Positions 1-7,056 of a stretch of DNA of 19,945 nt are shown one piece after another. The notes under the pieces are model-generated. The model was not told the DNA's origin. It saw only the letters and a program-made list of their open reading frames with translations, and did no database searches. Each line of letters opens with the position of its first letter. Position 1 is the first letter of the stretch. The DNA is from WHTB01 sp050699035. GTDB taxonomy: Bacteria; Actinomycetota; Actinomycetes; Propionibacteriales; Nocardioidaceae. Position numbers and translations under genes: made by a program. Where the stretch lies: assembly GCA_050699035.1 (NCBI GenBank), contig JBOHDE010000051.1:1-19945 (forward strand), written 5' to 3'.

Positions 1-450
1 GGAACGGCACGGGCCCGTGCCGTTCAGGAGCCCTGGGTCGGTGTGCATAGGTGCAACCTCGGCGGGAGGGTGTCCAGCCGGGTCGAACCCCATCCCCTTT
101 CGCGTCGAGGTTGCGCGTAGGTCGGGACGGTGGCAGCTCACCCCCACGCGTACCCGATCATCCCCACGTCTGCAGGACTGGGGATGGTCGGGAACGGCAC
201 GGGCCCGTGCCGTTCAGGACTCCCGGGTCGGTGTGCATAGGTGCAACCTCGGCGGGAGGGTGTCCAGCCGGGTCGAACCCCATCCCCTTTCGCGTCGAGG
301 TTGCGCGTAGGTCGGGCCGGTGGCAGCTCACCCCCACGCGTACCCGACCATCCCCACGTCTGCAGGAGTGGGGGTGATCGGGAACGGCACGGGCCCGTGC
401 CGTTCAGGAGCCCTGGGTCGCAGACATTCGTGCAACGTCGGCGGGAAGGA
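1..450. repeat. Array of 190-bp direct repeats with 24-bp palindromes (two full units plus a partial third)
   Basis: Unit 1 is 1-190 and unit 2 is 191-380, nearly identical with only a handful of substitutions. The third begins at 381, is identical to unit 1 through 420, then decays by about 450. Position 1 matches position 191 exactly, so the array probably continues upstream of the window. Each unit holds three inverted repeats: a perfect 24-bp palindrome (half-site GAACGGCACGGG; 2-25, 192-215, 382-405); a GCAACCTCG/CGAGGTTGC pair (53-61 with 106-114 in unit 1); and a 13-bp stem with a 12-nt loop (154-166 with 179-191). I see no credible coding frame: apparent frames are arginine-rich and repeat with the unit. 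The array lies downstream of the DUF2461 gene stop. Its function is unknown. Confidence 0.9.
2..25. repeat. Perfect 24-bp palindrome, copy 1
   Basis: Half-site GAACGGCACGGG is followed directly by its reverse complement, with no spacer. The other copies are at 192-215 and 382-405 and are identical. A spacer-free palindrome of this length fits a dimeric protein-binding site or a cruciform better than an RNA terminator, but no function can be assigned from sequence. Confidence 0.85.
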
Positions 451-459
451 GTGGGTCGG

Positions 460-1104
460 TCAGGTGGTGGCGGGGCCGACGTAGGTCGACACCCAGCTGC
501 TCAGCGGGGTCAGCGCACGCCAGGCCAGCCGGACCTCGTCGAGGGTGCGCCGGCTGGCCAGCCAGTCGGGCGCGCCGTACTCCTTGACCGCGATCAGCGA
601 CTTGTGCCGGAGCAGTTCGAGTCGCGGATGGTCGGCGTCGTACCCGCGCGGCCTGGTCTTGAGCTGCTCGCCATCCAGCCGGAAGCCGCCCGTGCGCAGC
701 CCGTCCACGATCTCGGCGAGTGCTGAGCCGGTCGTCTCGCCGTCGACGAACTCCCGATACCGCGCGATCTGGTCGGAGCCATGGGCGCGAAACCCGCCGC
801 CCACCAGCAGCCCGTCGGCACTGATCTGCACGTAGTAGCCGACTCCGAGTGCGTCGCCGACGGTCGCGCCCTGGGTGAGCTTGTACGGCGGCCGGTCCCG
901 GCTGAACCGCATGTCCTGGTACGGCCGGAACACTTTGCCGGTGCCGAAGTCCGGCTCCAGCTCGGCGACGAGCGCGCGCATCGGGTCACGGACCTCGGAC
1001 TCGTACGTCGCCTTGTGCGCGGCCCAGAACTCCCTGCTGTTGTCGGCCTCGAGCTCGGCGTAGAAGTCGACCGCGCGGTCGGAGAAGCCAGTGAACGTCG
1101 ACAT
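460..1104 (-). CDS. DUF2461 domain-containing protein (TIGR02453-like)
   Basis: A cytoplasmic protein of 214 residues with no signal peptide or membrane segment. Starting at MSTFTGFSD, it shows the DUF2461 layout: an N-terminal FSDRAVDFYAELEADNSREFW block, a central RPYQDMRFSRDRPPYK block, and a glycine-rich YYVQISADGLLVGGGF strand region. The biochemical function of the family is not known. The frame can be extended upstream to 1209, but that adds 35 arginine-rich residues without family similarity, so I start at 1104. No good Shine-Dalgarno precedes this ATG. The gene reads away from the GH109 gene and towards the repeat array, and ends 10 bp from it. It appears to be a single-gene unit. 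Confidence 0.88.
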   Translation of the reverse strand: MSTFTGFSDRAVDFYAELEADNSREFWAAHKATYESEVRDPMRALVAELEPDFGTGKVFRPYQDMRFSRDRPPYKLTQGATVGDALGVGYYVQISADGLLVGGGFRAHGSDQIARYREFVDGETTGSALAEIVDGLRTGGFRLDGEQLKTRPRGYDADHPRLELLRHKSLIAVKEYGAPDWLASRRTLDEVRLAWRALTPLSSWVSTYVGPATT

Positions 1105-1198
1105 GGAGGCGACTCTGGCACCGGCCGCGAGTGCCGACAACCCGGGGCGACGGTGAGCTTGCCCCGCTTTGTACCCGCAGCGTGGCCGACGACTGACC

Positions 1199-1234
1199 GA
1201 GCGCAACATTTTGCCTCCGCGCCCCCTTGCGCTC
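1199..1234. promoter_or_regulatory. Inverted repeat in the DUF2461/GH109 divergent spacer
   Basis: GAGCGCAA at 1199-1206 is matched by TTGCGCTC at 1227-1234, with a 20-nt spacer. It lies in the 205-bp region between divergent start codons, where promoters for both genes must sit. An operator or chance occurrence are both possible. Confidence 0.3.
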
Positions 1235-1248
1235 CGCCACGGAATGAG

Positions 1249-1290
1249 TGACCGTATGTGATCGAGTATTTACCAGATCGATCACGGTCA
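1249..1290. promoter_or_regulatory. Operator-like palindrome upstream of the GH109 gene
   Basis: A perfect 8-bp inverted repeat GTGATCGA (1258-1265) / TCGATCAC (1278-1285) is nested inside an outer TGACC (1249-1253) / GGTCA (1286-1290) pair. It ends 19 bp before the GH109 start codon, just ahead of the ribosome binding site. The interior is the most AT-rich stretch in this area. The position fits an operator for a local repressor, but no regulator gene is adjacent and no factor can be named. Confidence 0.45.
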
Positions 1291-1309
1291 ATCAACCCAG
1301 GGAGAGGTC

Positions 1310-2692
1310 ATGACGGATGGACGATCGACCGATGGAGTGAGCCGACGATCGGTGCTCGCCGGTACGGCGGCGACGGCGGCGGCGACCTGGGGACTCGCTG
1401 GGCCAGCACCGGCAGCAGCCGCGGCCGCACCCGCGCCGGCGGCAAAGCCCGGCCGAACCATGGCGGGCGTGCCGTTCGAGGTGATGAGCCCGGCGCGGAT
1501 TGCGATCATCGGCCTCGGGATGCGTGGCGGCGGCATGATCGACAACTTCCTCGGCATCCCGGGCGCGCGGGTCACCGCACTGTGCGACATCCGCCCGGAC
1601 TATGCCGCTCGGGCGGCCGCCAAGGTGGTCGCCGAGGGACAGCCGGCGCCCGCGGTCTACACCGACGGCGACTACGCGTTCGAGAAGATGCTCGAGCGGG
1701 ACGACATCGACTTCGTCTACACGCCGACACCGTGGGAATGGCACACGGAGATGGCGCTGGCCGCGATGAAGGCCGGCAAGCACGTCGGGGTCGAGACGCC
1801 GGCCGGCCTGACCATGAAGGACCTCTGGGACCTGGTCGAGACCTCGGAGAAGACCGGCCGGCACTGCCTGCTGCTGGAGAACTGCTGCTACGGCAAGAAC
1901 GAGATGCGTGTGCTGCGAATGGCGCACGAGGGCAAGTTCGGCGAGCTGCTGCACGGCGCTGGCGCGTACCTCCACGACCTGCGCAACCTGATGTTCCGCG
2001 ACGACGGCTACGAGTCCGAGTGGCGGCGTCCGTGGCACACCCTGCTCAACGGCGACCTGTACCCCACCCACGGGCTCGGCCCGGTCGCGTCGTACATGGA
2101 CATCAACCGTGGCGACCGGCTGACGCGGATCACCTCGATGGGTACGCCCGTGCTCGGCCTCGAGCAGTACCGCGAGGCCAACGAGGAGCCCGGCGACTCG
2201 TCGTGGGACGAGGAGTACGTCAAGGGCGACCTGACCGTCAGCCTGGTGCAGACCGCCAAGGGCCGGCTGATCCGACTCGAGCACGACGTGTCGAACCCGC
2301 GGCCGTACTCACGTCGCAACCACCTGGGCGGCACCGCCGGTGTCTTCGAGGACTACCCGGCGAGGATCTACCTCGAGCCCGACCACAGCGGTCACCAGTG
2401 GGGCAGCTTCGACGACTACACCGACTTCGACCACTGGCTGTGGAAGGAGAACCCCAACCCCGGTGGCGGCCACGGCGGCATGGACTACCTGATGCTGTGG
2501 CGTCTCGTGCAGACCATGAACCTCGGACTGCCGCCCGACATGGACGTGTACGACGCGGCCTCCTGGAGTTGTCCGGTGCCGCTGTCGGTGGAGTCGATCA
2601 AGAAGGAGTCGAAGGGCATCGAGATCCCCGACTTCACCCGCGGGCACTGGGAGGACCCGCGCGCGGGCGTCGACTCCGAGAAGCCCGCCTAG
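1310..2692 (+). CDS. Tat-exported Gfo/Idh/MocA-type glycosidase, GH109 family (alpha-N-acetylgalactosaminidase-like)
   Basis: 460 residues. The N-terminus has a twin-arginine motif (SRRSVLAG, residues 11-18), then an Ala-rich hydrophobic stretch to about residue 45, so a cofactor-loaded protein is probably exported by the Tat system. A Rossmann nucleotide-binding loop follows (IGLGMRGGG, 67-75) with an acidic residue ending beta-2 (D93). The middle and C-terminal parts match GH109 enzymes, which cleave alpha-N-acetylgalactosaminides through a transient NAD-dependent oxidation. Residues I recall as active-site in the Elizabethkingia enzyme have plausible counterparts: E162, Y194, R239, Y251 and H254 (in YPTHGLGP) and Y333. 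GGHGGMDYLM near residue 400 is also typical. GGGAGAGG lies just before the ATG. No sugar transporter or other glycosidase is adjacent. Substrate is inferred from family only; other GH109-like proteins act on different sugars. Confidence 0.85.
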   Translation: MTDGRSTDGVSRRSVLAGTAATAAATWGLAGPAPAAAAAAPAPAAKPGRTMAGVPFEVMSPARIAIIGLGMRGGGMIDNFLGIPGARVTALCDIRPDYAARAAAKVVAEGQPAPAVYTDGDYAFEKMLERDDIDFVYTPTPWEWHTEMALAAMKAGKHVGVETPAGLTMKDLWDLVETSEKTGRHCLLLENCCYGKNEMRVLRMAHEGKFGELLHGAGAYLHDLRNLMFRDDGYESEWRRPWHTLLNGDLYPTHGLGPVASYMDINRGDRLTRITSMGTPVLGLEQYREANEEPGDSSWDEEYVKGDLTVSLVQTAKGRLIRLEHDVSNPRPYSRRNHLGGTAGVFEDYPARIYLEPDHSGHQWGSFDDYTDFDHWLWKENPNPGGGHGGMDYLMLWRLVQTMNLGLPPDMDVYDAASWSCPVPLSVESIKKESKGIEIPDFTRGHWEDPRAGVDSEKPA

Positions 2693-2697
2693 CTGGT

Positions 2698-2973
2698 TTA
2701 GCTGGCGACGCCGTAGCGCTTGGCGCTGCGCTCACGGGCCTTGGCGGCCTCGACCTCGCGGTCCTTCGGCGGCGCCTTCGTCACCAGGGCGTCGAGCAGG
2801 TGGCGGGTCGAATGGGCAACCTCCGCGACCGCGGCGTCGAAGGCTTCCTGGTTCGCGGCCGACGGCTTGGTCATCCCGCTGACCTTGCGGACGAACTGCA
2901 GCGCGGCGGCGTCGACCTCGTCGTGGGTCGCCGGCGGAGCGTAGTTGTGGAGAGTCCTGATGTTGCGGCACAT
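2698..2973 (-). CDS. DUF2277 domain-containing protein
   Basis: 91 residues, essentially the whole family length. The characteristic opening MCRNIRTLHNYAPPAT, the core AALQFVRKVSGMTKPS, and the HSTRHLLDALVTKAPPKDRE block are all present. The family is small, cytoplasmic and of unknown function. Cys2 and the nearby aromatic/His residues are conserved in family members as I remember them, but no catalytic role is established. The gene converges on the GH109 gene, with only 5 bp between the two stop codons and no visible terminator hairpin, so read-through or antisense overlap is likely. Confidence 0.92.
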   Translation of the reverse strand: MCRNIRTLHNYAPPATHDEVDAAALQFVRKVSGMTKPSAANQEAFDAAVAEVAHSTRHLLDALVTKAPPKDREVEAAKARERSAKRYGVAS

Positions 2974-2988
2974 GCATCGAGCCTGACA

Positions 2989-3028
2989 CGCGTCCGCCGT
3001 ACCGCCAAGCAGGGGTACGGCGGACGCG
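2989..3028 (-). terminator. Strong hairpin between two minus-strand genes
   Basis: A perfect 15-bp stem (2989-3003 with 3014-3028) with a 10-nt loop. It lies downstream of the small conserved gene ending at 3086 and just upstream of the DUF2277 start. There is no T-tract, as is common in GC-rich actinobacteria. It would separate the two minus-strand transcripts. A regulatory leader hairpin for DUF2277 is the alternative. Confidence 0.6.
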
Positions 3029-3085
3029 GTCGTGGGCGTCTTCAGCCTAGGCAGTTCGGGGGTCAGGCACCCGCGGGCACGCCGT

Positions 3086-3361
3086 CTACAGCGGCGGTTG
3101 CGGGTTGTCGCAGAGGAACGGCTCGCGCCCCGCGCCGGCGTGGTATTCGTAGGTCTGCGCCTGGCGGGCGAGCATGATCCGGGTGCCGGGGACGAGCGCC
3201 TGGGTGTACATCATGCCCTCGCGCGGACAGCCCAGACTGCCGTCGCGCCAGGTCACCTCCTCGACGCTCACGACGGTGATCTCGGCGGGGTCGACCCCGA
3301 TCCGTTGGGCGAGGTCGGCGACCGCGCTCGCCGCGGCTGGGGGGACGTGGCTCTCGGTCAT
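3086..3361 (-). CDS. Small conserved protein of unknown function (GSLGCP / GMMYTQALVPG motif)
   Basis: 91 residues, cytoplasmic, with no signal or membrane segment. The N-terminal third reads as a helix resembling 'AxxDLAxRLGVDPxxI'. The rest is a short beta-rich domain with the striking run VEEVTWRDGSLGCPREGMMYTQ, then LVPGTRIMLARQAQTYEYHAGAG. I recognise this pattern from uncharacterised small proteins in actinobacteria and other phyla but cannot give it a function. The start is supported by AAGGAG four bases before the ATG. The gene diverges from the FAD oxidoreductase gene across a 60-bp spacer and may share its control region. Confidence 0.8.
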   Translation of the reverse strand: MTESHVPPAAASAVADLAQRIGVDPAEITVVSVEEVTWRDGSLGCPREGMMYTQALVPGTRIMLARQAQTYEYHAGAGREPFLCDNPQPPL

Positions 3362-3370
3362 GACTCCTTC

Positions 3371-3412
3371 CTACCCGATCGATGCAGCGGTACGTCGGCC
3401 GCGACCGGGTAG
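3371..3412. promoter_or_regulatory. Inverted repeat in the 60-bp divergent promoter region
   Basis: CTACCCG (3371-3377) is repeated in inverse orientation as CGGGTAG (3406-3412). The repeat nearly fills the space between the divergent start codons at 3361 and 3422. It could be a shared operator, but 7-bp arms 28 bp apart can occur by chance. Confidence 0.3.
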
Positions 3413-3421
3413 ACCTGGTAC

Positions 3422-4882
3422 ATGACGATCACCCTGCATCCCGCCGGCCACACACCTGCCGACCTCGACGCGTACGACTTCGACCTGATCGTTGTCGGCG
3501 GTGGGTCGACCGGGGAGAATGTCGCGGCCCGGGCGAAGGCCGGCGGCCTCGACGTGGTCATCGTGGAGAGCGAGCTGGTGGGCGGCGAGTGCTCGTACTG
3601 GGCCTGCATGCCGAGCAAGGCGTTGCTGCGTTCGCCCGAGGCGCTCGACGCCGCGAAGGCGGTGGACGGGGCGAAGCAGGCGGTCACCGGCGAGCTCGAC
3701 GTCGCCGCGGTGCTCCGGCGGCGGGACAGCTTCACCAGCGGCTGGAACGACGACGGCCAGGTCCAATGGGTGGAGGGCGAGGGCATCGCGCTGGTCCGTG
3801 GCACGGCCCGCTTCACCGGCGAGCGGGAGGTCTCGGTCGAGGGTCACGACGGCTCGACCGCCACCCTCACTGCACGGCATGCCGTCGCGGTGTGCACGGG
3901 CAGCGAGGCGTCGCTGCCACCGGTCGACGGGCTGGCCGACGCCGCCGTGTGGACCGCACGCGAGGTCACCAGCGCGCAGCAGGTGCCGGCCAGCCTGGTC
4001 GTCATGGGTGGTGGCGTGGTCGGTGTCGAGATGGCCACGGCCTGGTCAGCGCTCGGCGCACAGGTGACCGTCCTGGAGATGGCCGATCGGCTGCTGGTCA
4101 ACAACGAGCCCGAGGTCGGCACGCGGGTGCAGGCTGGACTCTCCGACCGGGGTGTCGACGTCCGGGTCGGGGTCGAGGTGACAGGGGTACGCCGGGAGGA
4201 CGGGACCGTCACCGTGACGCTGTCCGACGGCGAAACCGTAAGGGGGCAAGAGATCTTGGTGGCGGCCGGTCGTCGTCCTCGTACTGCCGGCATCGGCCTC
4301 GACACCGTCGGCCTCGACGACGGCCGCTACCTCGAGACCGACGACACGATGCGGGTGAAGGGCATCGACTGGCTCTACGCCGCCGGCGACTGCACCGGTC
4401 GGGCGCTGCTCACCCACATGGGCAAGTACCAGGCCCGGGCCTGCGGCGACGTGATCGCGGCCCGGGCGCGGGGCGAGGCCGAGGCACCGGAGGACTGGAG
4501 CCGCTTCACTGCGACCGCCGACCACCGGGCCGTGCCGCAGGTGGCGTTCACCGACCCGCAGGTGGCGGCGGTCGGGCTGACCGAGGTGCAGGCCAGGGCA
4601 GCCGGGATCGCGGTCCGGTCAGTCGAGTTCGAGCTCGGCGACATCGCGGGCGCGTCCCTGCTGGCGGACGACGCGGCGGGCTGGGCCAAGCTGGTCGTCG
4701 ACACCGATCGCGAGGTGCTCGTCGGCGCGACCTTCCTCGGGCCGCAGGCCGACGGGCTGCTGCATGCCGCGACGGTCGCCGTCGTCGGTGAGGTGCCGTT
4801 GGCGCGGCTCTGGCACGCCGTACCCGCCTATCCCACCACCAGCGAGGTCTGGCTCCGCCTGTTGGAGACCTACGGCCTCTGA
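3422..4882 (+). CDS. FAD/NAD(P)-dependent disulfide oxidoreductase, class I (Lpd/MerA-like, not a true dihydrolipoyl dehydrogenase)
   Basis: 486 residues, the normal length for the family. Order: FAD-binding Rossmann motif (VVGGGSTGENVAA, about 24-36); redox-active disulfide C57-SYWA-C62 followed by MPSK; NAD(P)-binding Rossmann motif (VMGGGVVGVEMA); second FAD motif (LYAAGDCTG); C-terminal dimerisation domain. The enzyme would pass electrons from NAD(P)H through FAD to the disulfide and on to a substrate. In dihydrolipoyl dehydrogenase and glutathione reductase the C-terminal HPTxxE motif carries the catalytic base. Here the aligned stretch reads YPTTSE (Y470-E475), so the histidine is a tyrosine. 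No lipoylated complex genes are nearby. Annotation as lpd would be misleading; the substrate is unknown. The ribosome binding site is weak. Confidence 0.85.
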   Translation: MTITLHPAGHTPADLDAYDFDLIVVGGGSTGENVAARAKAGGLDVVIVESELVGGECSYWACMPSKALLRSPEALDAAKAVDGAKQAVTGELDVAAVLRRRDSFTSGWNDDGQVQWVEGEGIALVRGTARFTGEREVSVEGHDGSTATLTARHAVAVCTGSEASLPPVDGLADAAVWTAREVTSAQQVPASLVVMGGGVVGVEMATAWSALGAQVTVLEMADRLLVNNEPEVGTRVQAGLSDRGVDVRVGVEVTGVRREDGTVTVTLSDGETVRGQEILVAAGRRPRTAGIGLDTVGLDDGRYLETDDTMRVKGIDWLYAAGDCTGRALLTHMGKYQARACGDVIAARARGEAEAPEDWSRFTATADHRAVPQVAFTDPQVAAVGLTEVQARAAGIAVRSVEFELGDIAGASLLADDAAGWAKLVVDTDREVLVGATFLGPQADGLLHAATVAVVGEVPLARLWHAVPAYPTTSEVWLRLLETYGL

Positions 4883-4894
4883 CCGCTCTTTCGC

Positions 4895-4951
4895 TGAGTG
4901 TGACGAGTTGGCGCGACACGCCGGCGTGTCGCAACCAACTCGTCACACTCA
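4895..4951. terminator. Very long bidirectional hairpin terminator between convergent genes
   Basis: Arms 4895-4922 and 4923-4951 pair over about 28 bp with a single one-base bulge and essentially no loop; the centre is GACACGCCGGCGTGTC. It sits between the stop of the oxidoreductase gene (4882) and the stop of the permease gene (4969), as expected for a shared terminator. Its length, near-perfect symmetry and mixed base composition exceed a typical terminator, so it may be a mobile palindromic repeat that has taken on this role. Confidence 0.75.
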
Positions 4952-4968
4952 ACTGGGGGAGGCGAAGT

Positions 4969-7056
4969 TCAGGCGCGGGAGCGCCAGAGCAGCCAGACGA
5001 AGTACGGCGTGCCGATCAGCGCCGTCAACAGGCCGGCCGGGACCTGCGCCGGCGCGATCACCGTGCGGCCGATGGTGTCGGCGACGCTGACCAGGATCGC
5101 GCCGAGCAGCATCGCCACCGGGATCACCCGGCGGTGCCGACTGCCGACGAGGGCGCGGGCGGCGTGCGGGGCCACCAGGCCGACGAAGCCGACGACGCCC
5201 ACGGCCGACACTGCCGTCGACGCCAGCACGGCGGCGCCGCCCAGCGCGACCAGCCGGGTGCGTTCCAGCGGCACCCCGAGCACCCGGGGCGTGTCGTCGT
5301 CGAGCGCCAGCAGGTCCAGCTCGCGGCGCGCCAGCGCGACGACCGGTGTCAGCACGACCAGCGCTACCAGCACCGGCAGCACCTGGTCCATCGTCCGGCC
5401 GTACGTCGACCCGGACAGCCAGGTGAGGGCCTTGCCGGTGTTCCACGGGTCGACGGACACGATCACGAAGGTCGAGACCGCGGTCAGGCCCGACCAGAAC
5501 CCGATGCCGATCAGCACCAGCCGGTCGGAGTCGAGTCCACCGCGCCACGACAGCCCGTACACCAGTGCGAACGTCACCAGCGCCGCCGCGCAGGCGACCG
5601 CGGTCATCGTCCAGCCGCTGGCCAGGGGTACGAACGTGATCAGCGTGACCGCGCCGACCCCGGCCCCGGCCGAGATGCCCAGCAGGCCAGGCTCGGCCAG
5701 CGGGTTGCGGCAGACCGACTGGACGGTCACGCCGGCCAGGGCGAGCGCGGTGCCGGCCAGCAGGGCGCCGGTGACGCGCGGCAGCCGCTGGTCGAGGACA
5801 AAGCCGACTCGCAGCCCGGCGTCGCCGCGCACCCAGTTCGCCACGTCGCCCGTGAGCACCAGCGTGTCGCCGAGCAGCATGCCGGAGACGACCGAGCCGA
5901 AGACGAGGATGCCGCAGATCGTCAACGCCACAACGAAAACAGCTCGCGACCGCGCCCGCGCCGGCTGCGCCGCCGGTGGCTGCCGGGTCGGCCCGGCGTC
6001 ACGATATCGGCGGGCCAGCCAGACCAGGATGCCGGCGCCCAGCACCGTCGTGACGACGCCGGTGGGGACCTCGACCCCGGCCTGGCCACCGAGCGAGCCG
6101 CGCAGCAGGACGTCGGCTCCCAGCACGATCAGCACGCCGGTGATCCCCGACAGCGGCACCAGCAGGTGATGCCGGTGCAGCTCGGGCACGAGCGGTGCGA
6201 CGAGCCGGACGATGACGGGTGCGCACAGCCCGACGAAGCCGACCGGCCCGGCCAGCGTGACGGCAGCAGACGACAGCAGAACGGCCAGCAGGACGGCAAC
6301 GAGCCGGGTACGCCGGACGTCGAGCCCCAGGCTGGTCGCCGTGTCGTCGCCGAGCGCGAGGATGTCGAGCCGGTGCCCGATCGCGACGCAGGCCACGACC
6401 GCGACCAGGACGACGGGTGCCATCTGCCGTACTCCGTCGAGGTCGCTCTGCACCAGCGACCCGTTGCCCCACGCGAACAGGCCCAGGGTGTTCTGCTCGA
6501 ACAGCAGCAGGAGCAGCATGGTGAGCGAGTTCAGTGCCATCGCGGTCGCGGCTCCGGCCAGGATCAGCCGGGTCGGTCCTGACGCGCTGCCGGCCGAGAG
6601 CATCATCACGAGTGCCGCCGCGGCGAGGCCACCGACGAACGCGAACAGCCCGGAGAAGAGCGTCGGCAGCGTGACACCGAGCGCGGCGACGGTCGTGATC
6701 GCCAGGTGTGCGCCCGCGTTCACCCCGAGCGTGTCCGGCGAGGCCAGCGGGTTGCGCGCTACCGACTGCAGTGTCGCCCCCGCGACCCCGAGCGCGGCAC
6801 CGACCACCAGACCGGCGAGCATCCGGGGCAGCCGGGACGCGACCAGGACGTTCCACGCGTTCTCGTCGACGTCGCCGGTGGCCAGCCGCAGCAGGTCCCC
6901 GGCCGCCACCTCGGACGTGCCCTGGGTGAGATGGACCCCGGCGAGTACGACGAGCGCGGCCGTGGCCGCCGTGAAGACGGTCGCCACCCGGGTACGACGT
7001 ATTGCCGCCGGGGCCTGGGTCGACTCCGGCGGGGCAGGTGTGTCGACCTGGGTCAA
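4969..7056 (-). CDS. fhuB: FhuB-type fused iron-siderophore ABC transporter permease
   Basis: About 695 residues: two complete FecCD permease units in one chain, as in FhuB. Unit 1 is about 25-350, a Pro/Ala/Arg-rich linker 351-371, and unit 2 about 372-695. Each has the FecCD signatures: LQSVARNPLASPDTLGV and VQSVCRNPLAEPGLLGI, GPVGFVGLCAP and GVVGFVGLVAP, and VPTGVVTTVLG and VPAGLLTALIG. Many hydrophobic helices are visible in each half. It forms the whole membrane channel for ferric siderophore import. I place the start at a TTG (complement 7054-7056) that overlaps the upstream gene's TGA stop; an in-frame GTG about 22 codons later is the alternative. The frame stays open far upstream, but there it is only the shadow of the binding-protein gene. 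No ATPase gene follows. Confidence 0.88.
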   Translation of the reverse strand: MTQVDTPAPPESTQAPAAIRRTRVATVFTAATAALVVLAGVHLTQGTSEVAAGDLLRLATGDVDENAWNVLVASRLPRMLAGLVVGAALGVAGATLQSVARNPLASPDTLGVNAGAHLAITTVAALGVTLPTLFSGLFAFVGGLAAAALVMMLSAGSASGPTRLILAGAATAMALNSLTMLLLLLFEQNTLGLFAWGNGSLVQSDLDGVRQMAPVVLVAVVACVAIGHRLDILALGDDTATSLGLDVRRTRLVAVLLAVLLSSAAVTLAGPVGFVGLCAPVIVRLVAPLVPELHRHHLLVPLSGITGVLIVLGADVLLRGSLGGQAGVEVPTGVVTTVLGAGILVWLARRYRDAGPTRQPPAAQPARARSRAVFVVALTICGILVFGSVVSGMLLGDTLVLTGDVANWVRGDAGLRVGFVLDQRLPRVTGALLAGTALALAGVTVQSVCRNPLAEPGLLGISAGAGVGAVTLITFVPLASGWTMTAVACAAALVTFALVYGLSWRGGLDSDRLVLIGIGFWSGLTAVSTFVIVSVDPWNTGKALTWLSGSTYGRTMDQVLPVLVALVVLTPVVALARRELDLLALDDDTPRVLGVPLERTRLVALGGAAVLASTAVSAVGVVGFVGLVAPHAARALVGSRHRRVIPVAMLLGAILVSVADTIGRTVIAPAQVPAGLLTALIGTPYFVWLLWRSRA

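Noticed and set aside
1..450. CRISPR array
   Set aside because: Repeat units are 190 bp and contiguous, with no short repeat/unique spacer alternation, and no cas genes are near.
1258..3177. Plus-strand frame of 639 codons overlapping the GH109 gene in another frame
   Set aside because: Arg/Gly-rich translation with no motif; the overlapping frame encodes a clear Tat-exported Rossmann enzyme.
4900..6582. Plus-strand frame of 560 codons antisense to the permease gene
   Set aside because: Gln/Arg/Asp-rich low-complexity translation with no recognisable domain, lying opposite an unambiguous FecCD permease.
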